Shown here: positions 22,162-30,199 of the stretch, piece by piece
How positions within the stretch are numbered: position 1 is the first letter of the stretch
Layout of the letters: each line of letters begins with the position of its first letter
DNA from: an uncultured Chloroflexota bacterium
Lineage (GTDB): Bacteria; Chloroflexota; Anaerolineae; Anaerolineales; Villigracilaceae
Assembly (NCBI GenBank): GCA_903914955.1
Contig: CAIWRB010000334.1
Location: forward strand, 1 to 35,207
DNA length: 35,207 nt
Reading direction: 5' to 3'
Notes under the pieces: model-generated
The model's database searches: none
The model's input: only the letters and a program-made list of their open reading frames with translations
What the model was told of the DNA's origin: nothing
Made by a program: the position numbers and the translations under genes

Positions 22162-22728
22162 TTAGAATTCATCCGTTTTTGCGTGCAGTGACAAGGTCAT
22201 GAGAACCACATCGCGCGAGTCGCCATCGGGGAATAGGAAGTAATCATCGAGGGTGGCCTGTGATTTGAAACCCAACATTTCGAATGCTTTGACAACCTTG
22301 GTCTGCTCAGCGATCACTTCCGCTTGCATGATGCTCAAACCCTGTTTGCGCGAAACATCGATCAGAGCTTTGATCATCTTCATACCCAGACCTCGTTTGC
22401 GAAAATCCTTCGCAAGGAAGAGGCGAACTTCGCCGATATGACGCTTGGGACCTTCGAAAAAATGGAGCGAGACACTGCCTACTACATGATCTTTTACGAA
22501 AGCGAGGATCGGCAGCACCTTGCTGTAATCCAAATTCTCACACCAGCTATGGATGAGCGTGGGATCTTTAACATTGTGACGAAAGAAGTGCATATCGTCA
22601 TTACTGACAGCGGAATAAAATTCTAAGAGATGTTTTTCATCCTCCGAATTTATGGGGCGCAACAAAACATACGCGCCATCTTTTAGCGTGACCATTTCGC
22701 GAAAGTTCTTGATTTGTTCAGGAAGCAT
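22162..22728 (-). CDS. GNAT-family N-acetyltransferase
   Basis: A 188-residue protein with GGGAGG before the ATG. The fold is recognisable from Tyr-Val-Leu-Leu-Arg-Pro-Ile-Asn-Ser-Glu-Asp, Val-Val-Gly-Ser-Val-Ser-Leu, and the acetyl-CoA loop in Phe-Arg-Lys-Arg-Gly-Leu-Gly-Met-Lys-Met near residues 109-118, then Ala-Phe-Glu-Met-Leu-Gly-Phe-Lys. The substrate is unknown. Being embedded between metVF and the HdrC-like gene in an acetyl-CoA-producing operon, it may acetylate a pathway protein (inference). Confidence 0.88.
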   Translation of the reverse strand: MLPEQIKNFREMVTLKDGAYVLLRPINSEDEKHLLEFYSAVSNDDMHFFRHNVKDPTLIHSWCENLDYSKVLPILAFVKDHVVGSVSLHFFEGPKRHIGEVRLFLAKDFRKRGLGMKMIKALIDVSRKQGLSIMQAEVIAEQTKVVKAFEMLGFKSQATLDDYFLFPDGDSRDVVLMTLSLHAKTDEF

Positions 22729-22758
22729 ATTCCCTCCCGGGATGTAGAACTTAATTCT

Positions 22759-24246
22759 TTATGCGATGACTTTCTGCGCGTCTGGGACAATCGATCCCGT
22801 TTTCAAAAGATTCGCTTCGGTGACGATGCGCGGGACGATCTCCTCCCAGCCAACAGGCATGATATGCAGGCCATGAATGCCCTGTTTGCCTCTGATCTTC
22901 TCAATGATCTCAAGCGCGATCTTCACTCCTTCCTCCTGCGCGCCCTGCGGACCGCCTTTTTCATTGGCATCATCCATGCGTTTGAGGATCGGTTCCGGCA
23001 CATAAACGCCCGGCACCTGGGTCATGTAATGCGCCATCTTGGCGCTCTTGAGCGGCGTGATGCCGATCATGATGAAGACCTTATCCAATATGTTGCGCTT
23101 CGCAATTTCATTGAGCCAGATCTCCATGCGATCGGGATCGTAAACAAGATTAGTCTGGAAGAACTGTGCACCTGCATTAACCTTTTTCTCTTCACGCAAG
23201 GCCTGGAATTTCGGGTCGGATGCGAAAGGAGATGCCGCCGCGCCGAGGAAGAACTTCGGCGGAAATTTGATCTCGCGTCCGTCGAGATAGTGACCTTCAT
23301 CGCGCATACGCCGCAGGATCCAGATCATCTGGATGGCATCCATATCGTTGATATCCATGCGTCCGCGCGGCTGAGGCGCAAGGACGGGGCTGTCACCTGT
23401 GACGCACAAAACATTACGCACTCCCATTGCGGTCGCGCCGATAATCTCGCCTTGCAAGCTGGCTCGTGTGCGGTCACGCGCAGCGATTTGCATTACAGGC
23501 TCCGCTCCATTTTCAAGGGCGAATTTACTGCATGCCCAAGAAGTCATGCGTGGGGTGGCGGAAGCATTATCGGTGAAGTTGATGGCCGTCACATAGGGCT
23601 TGACGAGATTAATGTTCTCGATCAATTTCTTCGTGGACATGCTCAACGGAGGAGCGATCTCGCAGGCGACGACAAATTCTCCAGCTTTGAGTCCTCTCTC
23701 TAACGCTGAGACAGGTTCGGTGTAGGCGGGAGCGTGGTATTTGTCATCTCCCTGCCACCACTCAGGCTGACGTACCGTGCGGAAGATCAGCTCCCAGGTT
23801 TTATATCGATTCTCGCCCTGGTCAAACATGAGACTCTTCATCACTTTGCCAGTACCATTTTTTTTCACGCACGCGGCGACGTCTGTCCACGTTTCTTCGC
23901 CGACCTTTTCCCAATCTAACGGCGGAAGGACTTCAAGGAGTTTTTCCTCCCGTCCCATTTTAAATGAACGCTCGTAAATTTTGTACCAGATGCAGGGACG
24001 GGTTTTATCCACATAACAATATTCGGGTGTAGAACCGCCGCACGGGCCGTTGCGTAATCCTTTGGGACATTCCATCGGGCAGATGAACGCAGTTTCCTGT
24101 AGCAGGCAGTTGCCACACATGCGACAACCGAAGAGCGGTCCCTTGATCATGTACTCGAAATCTTCCATCAGTTTGTGGCTGAGGGGTTCATTTTTAAATG
24201 GTGAGTAGGCTGGCTGCCAGCGTCTACCGGGTGTAAATATGGGCAT
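22759..24246 (-). CDS. metF: methylenetetrahydrofolate reductase with fused MetV-type zinc/Fe-S domain
   Basis: A start at ATG 24246 (AAAAAAGGAG seven bases before) gives 495 residues. Residues about 25-115 form a MetV-like (MTHFR C-terminal-type) domain: Cys-Arg-Met-Cys-Gly-Asn-Cys, Cys-Pro-Met-Glu-Cys-Pro-Lys-Gly-Leu-Arg-Asn-Gly-Pro-Cys-Gly-Gly, and later Cys-Tyr-Val-Asp ... Arg-Pro-Cys-Ile-Trp. The rest is the MetF barrel (Val-Val-Ala-Cys-Glu-Ile-Ala-Pro-Pro, Thr-Asp-Asn-Ala-Ser-Ala, Val-Thr-Gly-Asp-Ser-Pro). It reduces methylene-THF to methyl-THF, the last step of the methyl branch before AcsE. In acetogens such as Moorella these are two subunits; here they are one chain. Confidence 0.93.
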   Translation of the reverse strand: MPIFTPGRRWQPAYSPFKNEPLSHKLMEDFEYMIKGPLFGCRMCGNCLLQETAFICPMECPKGLRNGPCGGSTPEYCYVDKTRPCIWYKIYERSFKMGREEKLLEVLPPLDWEKVGEETWTDVAACVKKNGTGKVMKSLMFDQGENRYKTWELIFRTVRQPEWWQGDDKYHAPAYTEPVSALERGLKAGEFVVACEIAPPLSMSTKKLIENINLVKPYVTAINFTDNASATPRMTSWACSKFALENGAEPVMQIAARDRTRASLQGEIIGATAMGVRNVLCVTGDSPVLAPQPRGRMDINDMDAIQMIWILRRMRDEGHYLDGREIKFPPKFFLGAAASPFASDPKFQALREEKKVNAGAQFFQTNLVYDPDRMEIWLNEIAKRNILDKVFIMIGITPLKSAKMAHYMTQVPGVYVPEPILKRMDDANEKGGPQGAQEEGVKIALEIIEKIRGKQGIHGLHIMPVGWEEIVPRIVTEANLLKTGSIVPDAQKVIA

Positions 24247-24294
24247 GGATACTCCTTTTTTCCGAGCCCTCATGGGAGAGGGAAAGGGGTGAAG

Positions 24295-25218
24295 TTAATT
24301 CAACAAATACGAATCCGCGTAAATCACTTTGTTCAACAGGATCTGAGTCGTTTTCCAAATTGCAGATTGCTCAGGGTCAGACATGTTGAAGTCTTCCGAT
24401 TGTGGCTCTTCGCCAGTCGCAATTCGGTCTGCAATCTTATTGTAGACACTGGCAAGCGAATTGCTAGTGTCTTTTGTCTCTATCCATCTGATGACGTCAT
24501 TCTGGTCTTTGTCAAACGGATTGGCGATCATCATCTGCAAGCCAACGCCCATCAACATGGCGAGATACACGCGATTAATGAGCGGGCGATTCTCATTGGG
24601 GACAGCATTAGAAACATTGCTCAACCCCACTGAAATTTGCGGCGCGGGATCCCAGGCGTATTGCAAAGTCCGCACTGTCTCGATGAGATGCGGGCAATAT
24701 TGCTGGCAGCCAGAAACTGTCAACACGAGCGGATCAATGATGAGATTCTCCATCCCGAAGTCAAGCTCCATCATGCGCGGGATCAACTGCTCGACCGCGA
24801 TGGTGACGCGCGCATCCGCCTCGATCGGGATTCCTTCCGGGCGCATGGTAAGGGCGATGACCTTCGCACCATATTTTTTCGCCAGCGCTGGCACTTTCTC
24901 CAAACGGTCCGGGTCAGCAGATGTTGAATTCAAGATCGGCTGAGCCTTCTTGATGGTCTTAAGCGCGGCTTCCATTCCGTCAATGTTGGTTGTGTCGATC
25001 GAGAGCGGCACATCCACAACGGTTTCAACTGTCTCGATGATCCACGGCCAGACTTCTGCAAAATCCTTTTTGCGCGGGCCGAGATTAATATCAACCGCCT
25101 TCGCACCTGCTTCCACCTGCTTCACTGCAAGATCTATAAAAAATTCGCGGTCTCTTGCGGCTAGTGCCTCTTTCACTTTTTCAGAGATGATGTGAATATT
25201 TTCGCCTATGATGTACAT
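24295..25218 (-). CDS. acsE: methyltetrahydrofolate:corrinoid iron-sulfur protein methyltransferase
   Basis: A 307-residue protein, full family length, with GAGGCG before the ATG. It has the pterin-binding barrel: Ile-Gly-Glu-Asn-Ile-His-Ile-Ile, Gly-Ala-Lys-Ala-Val-Asp-Ile-Asn-Leu-Gly, Leu-Ser-Ile-Asp-Thr-Thr-Asn, Ile-Leu-Asn-Ser-Thr-Ser-Ala and Val-Gly-Leu-Ser-Asn-Val-Ser-Asn. It transfers the methyl group of methyl-THF to the cobalt of AcsCD. It lies between metVF, which makes the donor, and the AcsV-like gene, which maintains the acceptor. Confidence 0.96.
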   Translation of the reverse strand: MYIIGENIHIISEKVKEALAARDREFFIDLAVKQVEAGAKAVDINLGPRKKDFAEVWPWIIETVETVVDVPLSIDTTNIDGMEAALKTIKKAQPILNSTSADPDRLEKVPALAKKYGAKVIALTMRPEGIPIEADARVTIAVEQLIPRMMELDFGMENLIIDPLVLTVSGCQQYCPHLIETVRTLQYAWDPAPQISVGLSNVSNAVPNENRPLINRVYLAMLMGVGLQMMIANPFDKDQNDVIRWIETKDTSNSLASVYNKIADRIATGEEPQSEDFNMSDPEQSAIWKTTQILLNKVIYADSYLLN

Positions 25219-25253
25219 AACGCCTCCGTTTCAAATTTACATATTCGAATGTT

Positions 25254-27173
25254 TTAACGTTCCAATGCAGAAGCTACGCTCGGAAATTTGCTCATATCCG
25301 TGTGCGGCAGAAATAATGCCGAAGTAAACGCTTCATAAAAACTATTATCTGCCGACAATTCAATATAGGTCATACGCTTTGCGATCTCCGTGATCTGATC
25401 ACGTTTGCGCCAGTCGAGCAGCGCGTAATATGCGCCGCGCACCGACGTATTGCCCAGAAAATCAAATTGCTCCCACGGCATGTCGGGCAACAATCCGATC
25501 TGCACGGCCTTTTCCACATTGATATATTTTCCGAACGAGCCGCCGATCAACACTTTTGAAACGCTCTCCAATGGAATGCCGACCGTATCGGCCAATACTG
25601 TAAAGCCCGCGTAGATGGCGGCTTTTGCGCGCAACAAGTTATCAACATCGACTCTGGATAGTACGATGTCTTCACCTGATTCGGATTCTGTGCCCCAAGC
25701 CACCACATACTCCCCACCGTGCGCTCCATCGCGGAGCCTCGAGCTGCTCTTCATTAAATTAACATTCCCAGCCTTATCAATGATCCCCGTTATAAAAGCT
25801 TCTGACAGCAGTGAGATCAAACCTGAACCGCAGATGCCTTTCGGCTTACCTCCGCCGATGACACGATAAGTCGGCTCAAACGTGTCACTGTTGACCCACA
25901 CTTCTTCGATCGCGCCCGTCGTTGCCCGCATACCGTTGACAACTCCAGCTCCTTCAAAAGCTGGGCCGGCAGAACAGGCGCAAGTAACGAGCCAATCGCG
26001 GTTACCAAGCACCGTCTCGCCGTTTGTGCCGACATCCAGAAAGAGAATTACATCTTCAGCTACATCCAACCCTGATGACAACACACCGGCGGTGATATCT
26101 GCTCCCACATAACTAGCCACGCCGGGCAGACAATCCACGCTGGCTTGCGAATGTATGTTTATTCCCACATCACCCGCCCTCATCAACGGCGGATGATTGA
26201 CTGCAGTGATGAAAGGCGAAAGTCGTATATTGGATGCGGGAATGCCGAGCAATAAATGGATCATTGTGCTGTTGCCTGCGATCGTAGCCTTGACCACATC
26301 CTCAGGTTTGGCTTTGACTCGCTTGCAGGCTGTCTCCAGCAATTCATTGATCGTATCCAGCACGCGTTGACGAAGTTCCTGCCCGCCACCGCTTTTGTTT
26401 GCATACATAATTCGGGAAATGACATCCTCGCCGCGCACGATCTGTCCATTGTATTCTGCGACTTGCGCTCTCACTTGTCCGCTCACCAGATCTACCAGCC
26501 AGACTGAAACCGTGGTTGTGCCGATGTCGATCGCGCAGCCCCAGAGCGGTGAATACTCGTCAACATGATGCGGCTGCAGCGAGATCAAACGCACTGGCTG
26601 TTCCAAATCTTCAAGCGGATATTCAAGTACAGCAGTGACATTCCATTCACCAACGCGTAAGACATTACCAATTGTTTGAAGCAGACCAAGTGAGACATTT
26701 ACTTTGTTGATATTCGCTTGTAGTCGCAACGCGGTCTGCAAACGCGACCAATCATCTGTCTGGTCATCCATGCTGGGCGGGGTCAATTCCAAATGAATTC
26801 GCCGAACTGTTTGATCGGAAGGATATTCATATCCTTCCGGGACAGTGACTTCAGCAACGACGCGGTCAGTTGTCAGCCGCCGTTCAATTTTTTCCTGTGG
26901 TGGAACATAGATTGAAACATCACCTTCGACCACAGATTGACAGGCAAGCGCAAAACCCTGCCCTACATCCCCGGGAGAAAGTCGCAGCGTGCTTCTGCGA
27001 CGGACGTTTCCATCTGTCACCTGAACCGCGCAACGCCCGCAACGTCCCTGCCCGCCGCATGGCTGACCAATATCCAGGCCTGCCAGTTGCGCAGCATCAG
27101 AGAGCATGGTGTTGGTGGGGACGGTAACCGTTATCGGCTTATCGTCGAAGGTGAAAGTGATTGTGTGTTGCAT
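25254..27173 (-). CDS. acsV: corrinoid protein reductive activator (ferredoxin plus ASKHA domains)
   Basis: 639 residues. The N-terminal 2Fe-2S ferredoxin domain has Cys39, Cys45, Cys48 and Cys78. A middle domain follows, then an ASKHA ATPase part beginning Cys-Ala-Ile-Asp-Ile-Gly-Thr-Thr-Thr-Val-Ser (phosphate-1 loop), with Leu-Phe-Leu-Asp-Val-Gly-Thr-Asn-Gly-Glu and Ile-Gly-Gly-Ser-Phe-Gly. This matches DUF4445/RACo proteins, which use ATP to return inactive Co(II) in the corrinoid iron-sulfur protein to active Co(I). It lies next to acsC and acsE, as expected. No clear ribosome site stands before the ATG, so the start is less certain. Confidence 0.93.
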   Translation of the reverse strand: MQHTITFTFDDKPITVTVPTNTMLSDAAQLAGLDIGQPCGGQGRCGRCAVQVTDGNVRRRSTLRLSPGDVGQGFALACQSVVEGDVSIYVPPQEKIERRLTTDRVVAEVTVPEGYEYPSDQTVRRIHLELTPPSMDDQTDDWSRLQTALRLQANINKVNVSLGLLQTIGNVLRVGEWNVTAVLEYPLEDLEQPVRLISLQPHHVDEYSPLWGCAIDIGTTTVSVWLVDLVSGQVRAQVAEYNGQIVRGEDVISRIMYANKSGGGQELRQRVLDTINELLETACKRVKAKPEDVVKATIAGNSTMIHLLLGIPASNIRLSPFITAVNHPPLMRAGDVGINIHSQASVDCLPGVASYVGADITAGVLSSGLDVAEDVILFLDVGTNGETVLGNRDWLVTCACSAGPAFEGAGVVNGMRATTGAIEEVWVNSDTFEPTYRVIGGGKPKGICGSGLISLLSEAFITGIIDKAGNVNLMKSSSRLRDGAHGGEYVVAWGTESESGEDIVLSRVDVDNLLRAKAAIYAGFTVLADTVGIPLESVSKVLIGGSFGKYINVEKAVQIGLLPDMPWEQFDFLGNTSVRGAYYALLDWRKRDQITEIAKRMTYIELSADNSFYEAFTSALFLPHTDMSKFPSVASALER

Positions 27174-27241
27174 TAGGTTTGCAAAGTGGCGTTTTTGAAA
27201 GTTCTAACTTTATAACGCGCCAACTTATGAACGTGTAAACA

Positions 27242-28555
27242 TCAATTAAGCGCCTGTTTCATAAACGCAGGCAGATCGACTGCCTCGCGCGGTCCAACGC
27301 GGATCTCCCAATCGGGGAGTTCTTCTTCGAGTTCACCGGAAAGAACAGCGACGTGACCGGGCAGGACAATCCGCTTTTTGCTGACTTTGCTGGCTACGTC
27401 AAAAGTTTTGATTGCCTTCGCGATTCGTTCCGCATCAAATTTACCGGCGGCCCACGCGGTTAATACAGACATACCTTCAGCGTCTGTGACAACCAGCCAG
27501 GCGGGCAATCCACTTCCTTCAACTTCATTTGCAACAGAGAAGTAAGTGATGCTGAAATTGGTTGTGACCAGCACCGGGCTTTCGGGATTCGGTGAGTTGA
27601 TCTCGTAAATACCCGGTTGAACCTGAATCGGTTTCTGTGGATCAGTGTAAATATTTTCGCGCAGAACAAGCAATGGATAAAGCAATTCAGGTTTGAATTC
27701 GCTCAACACAACAAAGCCTGCATATTTTGCAATTGCCTGCGCCGCGGCAACACCTTCATCTTTTGCATCACAAGGGAATGCAATGACAGGATAACCAAGC
27801 GCGCGCAAATTGGATTTGATCGCAAGCTTGCGGACTTGCGTAGAGCGCGCCAGCCATTCGCCCATATTCCTGCCGCCGAGGTCAAGCACCATGTCTTCGA
27901 CACCTTTGGCTTGAATATTTTTGGTCAAGTCTGCTAACCCATCGAGCGAATCTGATTTGACGACGAGCGCGGCTTTGTACTTTTTCGCAAGATCCGCTAA
28001 AGGTTCATAATTAGATGCGTCTGCAGCGTAGATCAATGCTGATTCGCCGGCTAGCAGGCTTAGGCTTGAGTCAAGAAGTGCCGAATCTTTCGTCATCAAT
28101 ATAAGCGGACGTTTGCTCACAGTCCGAATTGTTTTGACGGCGGCTGTTAAATCGCCATCCGCTTCGATGGCGAAACCGTCGATTGAAAAATCCATGCCCA
28201 CATAATTAACTTTATATGCGTCGGCTGCCGTAACTTTTTTTGCAAGGTCTGGGTCGGAGGCTTTGACTCGAATGAACAAGCCAGTTTTATTGTAAAAAGA
28301 TTTTTCATGACGGAACATCACCACTTCATTGCCCGCTTTGACTTCGCTACCAGCCTTTAGTGTAATGAGGCGGATCGGCGGTGCGGCGGACTCTGCCAGC
28401 TGCTTTTTGGATGCATCGCTGACATAAGGGCAGGCCGAGAGTTCAACCTGCTTGGCGGCGAGTTTCATCGCAAAGGCAAGGCAGGTGGGAAAACCACATT
28501 CTTTGCAGTTGGTCTGTGGAAGTAGTTTGTAGATCTGGATTCCAGCGAGTGCCAT
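27242..28555 (-). CDS. acsC: corrinoid iron-sulfur protein, large subunit
   Basis: A 437-residue protein with AAGGAG before the ATG. The N-terminal 4Fe-4S module has Cys17, Cys20, Cys25 and Cys42 (Cys-Lys-Glu-Cys-Gly-Phe-Pro-Thr-Cys). A barrel follows, and the C-terminal cobalamin-binding region (Ser-Val-Leu-Thr-Ala-Trp-Ala-Ala-Gly-Lys-Phe and Leu-Pro-Gly-His-Val-Ala-Val-Leu-Ser-Gly-Glu-Leu-Glu) is present. With AcsD it carries the methyl group from AcsE to the A-cluster of AcsB. The iron-sulfur cluster passes electrons for cobalt reactivation. Confidence 0.97.
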   Translation of the reverse strand: MALAGIQIYKLLPQTNCKECGFPTCLAFAMKLAAKQVELSACPYVSDASKKQLAESAAPPIRLITLKAGSEVKAGNEVVMFRHEKSFYNKTGLFIRVKASDPDLAKKVTAADAYKVNYVGMDFSIDGFAIEADGDLTAAVKTIRTVSKRPLILMTKDSALLDSSLSLLAGESALIYAADASNYEPLADLAKKYKAALVVKSDSLDGLADLTKNIQAKGVEDMVLDLGGRNMGEWLARSTQVRKLAIKSNLRALGYPVIAFPCDAKDEGVAAAQAIAKYAGFVVLSEFKPELLYPLLVLRENIYTDPQKPIQVQPGIYEINSPNPESPVLVTTNFSITYFSVANEVEGSGLPAWLVVTDAEGMSVLTAWAAGKFDAERIAKAIKTFDVASKVSKKRIVLPGHVAVLSGELEEELPDWEIRVGPREAVDLPAFMKQALN

Positions 28556-28618
28556 ATATTCTCCTTACGTTGTCAGGTTTGCAAGTTCAAACTTTCCAAC
28601 CTGTGAATTTGTAAACTT

Positions 28619-29563
28619 TTAAACAGTGACGAGTTCTTCGATCGCGCCTTTGACCCGCTTCACCGATTCAGGATGCCTCAACACCACAATATCCGCGCCT
28701 GATTCAACCAACGCGATCGCGGTGAGTGTTTCCCAGTTAATGGCGCGTGCTTTCCAATCGCCCCAACCTTCCGGCACGCCTTCGCCAATTTTGGATTCTT
28801 TCGTCTTCCACGTTTCATAACCCGGCGTGACGATCATCGGCAGTTGAGTCATCGCGTCGCCCTGCAACGCGGCTAACCGCAAACGCTCCATTACAGAATA
28901 TCCATACTCAATTCCATAACCGAGCGCGCCGGTAGTCGGATCCATTAGAATGCGTTCTTTGGGCATGCCCATATCGCTGATAAGGATATTCAATTGCTTC
29001 GACAAGTTCACATCCATAGGCGTGCGCGCCTGTACAAGATGTCCATTCGCCATTGCAGTCGCGACAATGGTGCGATAGTTTTTGTCTTCGCAAATGCCAA
29101 GCACGATCTTCTCGCCATTGGTAGCCTCTGAAACAGGCACCAGCAACTCATTATCTTTTTCCACCTGACCCGGCCCCCAGACGATGAGCGGGAGCCCAGT
29201 CGCGCTTAATACGGATTTGACTACCCGAACTGCGTCTTCAGGTGAATCAGCCAGCGTCAAAGCGACGACTATGATGTCTGCTCCTGCTTCGTCGGCCTTT
29301 TTCGCCCATTGTGCGGGTTCCGCCATCGTCTCGCCCCAGGCTTCTACCAGCAACGGAGACCAGTCATCAGGCTTGCGTGACTTGATCTCGATCGCAATCA
29401 CAGGCTTGTTTGGCATAGGCGCTTCGTAATGCAAATAGGGCATAGATGCTTGTCCGCCAACGCTGATGGACTTTGTGCGTGTACCACCCTCTGCGCTCGT
29501 CGCGCCGATGGTGACGATCTTGATACTGCCAGGCCATTTGTCTTTTGGAATTTCGATTGGCAT
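28619..29563 (-). CDS. acsD: corrinoid iron-sulfur protein, small subunit
   Basis: A 314-residue barrel protein with AAGGAG ten bases before the ATG. It opens MPIEIPKDKW and has Thr-Ile-Gly-Ala-Thr-Ser-Ala-Glu-Gly-Gly-Thr-Arg, Val-Ala-Leu-Thr-Leu-Ala-Asp-Ser-Pro, Met-Asp-Pro-Thr-Thr-Gly-Ala-Leu-Gly-Tyr-Gly-Ile-Glu-Tyr and Arg-Ala-Ile-Asn-Trp-Glu-Thr, typical of AcsD. It pairs with AcsC around the corrinoid. It has full length and is 63 bases upstream of acsC. Confidence 0.97.
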   Translation of the reverse strand: MPIEIPKDKWPGSIKIVTIGATSAEGGTRTKSISVGGQASMPYLHYEAPMPNKPVIAIEIKSRKPDDWSPLLVEAWGETMAEPAQWAKKADEAGADIIVVALTLADSPEDAVRVVKSVLSATGLPLIVWGPGQVEKDNELLVPVSEATNGEKIVLGICEDKNYRTIVATAMANGHLVQARTPMDVNLSKQLNILISDMGMPKERILMDPTTGALGYGIEYGYSVMERLRLAALQGDAMTQLPMIVTPGYETWKTKESKIGEGVPEGWGDWKARAINWETLTAIALVESGADIVVLRHPESVKRVKGAIEELVTV

Positions 29564-29585
29564 TTGTGTCTCCTTAGGTCTTTAT

Positions 29586-29641
29586 GTCATTGCGAGCGCA
29601 CTTCGCAACACTTGCGTCGCACGCTAGTACAGGTGAGCAAT
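29586..29641. repeat. 56-base interspersed repeat, copy B
   Basis: The same length, end sequences and central ACACTTGCG block as 16400-16455, with base changes and small compensating indels. It sits between acsD and the CBS gene, inside the Wood-Ljungdahl operon, so it would be part of the transcript and could fold there. Confidence 0.7.
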
Positions 29642-29645
29642 AACA

Positions 29646-30146
29646 CTAAATTAATCCTGCTCTTTTTCTGGCTTCATCTCTTCTTTCAATAAACTGCTCG
29701 ATCGGTGTTTTTCTTTCGGCCGCGAGACCGAGATCCTTCAAATCCTTTTCATCCTTCGCTGCCATGTGCCGCAAAATATGACGATAGGAAATAAAAGCCG
29801 CAGGATAGATAATTCCTGCGGAGTTGTGCAACATATATGCGATTCTGATGCCCTTATCTTTCATCATTTGTGCGGCAACGGTGAGGGAAATATCAGCGGG
29901 CAATTCGGGGATGCCTTCGCTCATGATGTCTTCGGCGGTCAGCATTTCATATCCTTCGCGCGCGTACGCCCAGATTAATTCATCCTCACTGACCACGCCA
30001 ATGCCGTGACCTTCCGCATCGAGCACACACATCGCCTCAACATTTTTCTCCAACAGGAATCGCGCAATGTCAACGATGGGAACATCCCATTTGCAGGTTG
30101 GCACTCCAACGGTCATTAGGTCGCGGACGAGTTTTGTTTCAGTCAT
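29646..30146 (-). CDS. CBS-domain pair protein
   Basis: A start at ATG 30146 (MTETKLVRDLMTVGVPTC) gives 166 residues. The open frame extends upstream to 30251, but that stretch overlaps the end of acsB and carries no family sequence. Two CBS motifs are visible: Val-Arg-Asp-Leu-Met-Thr ... Ala-Met-Cys-Val-Leu-Asp-Ala-Glu-Gly-His-Gly-Ile-Gly-Val-Val-Ser-Glu-Asp-Glu-Leu (first) and Ala-Glu-Asp-Ile-Met-Ser ... Gly-Ile-Arg-Ile-Ala-Tyr-Met-Leu (second). CBS pairs bind adenine nucleotides. Location between acsB and acsD suggests energy-dependent control of CODH/ACS. The C-terminal 35 residues are a charged helix. Confidence 0.88.
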   Translation of the reverse strand: MTETKLVRDLMTVGVPTCKWDVPIVDIARFLLEKNVEAMCVLDAEGHGIGVVSEDELIWAYAREGYEMLTAEDIMSEGIPELPADISLTVAAQMMKDKGIRIAYMLHNSAGIIYPAAFISYRHILRHMAAKDEKDLKDLGLAAERKTPIEQFIERRDEARKRAGLI

Positions 30147-30199
30147 TATTTTTAAGCTGAAAAGTTGGGACGCTGAAATGTTCCAACATGCCAACGATG

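Noticed and set aside
22714-23703. 329-residue plus-strand frame opposite metVF
   Set aside because: Antisense shadow of a conserved enzyme gene; no ribosome site or recognisable domain.
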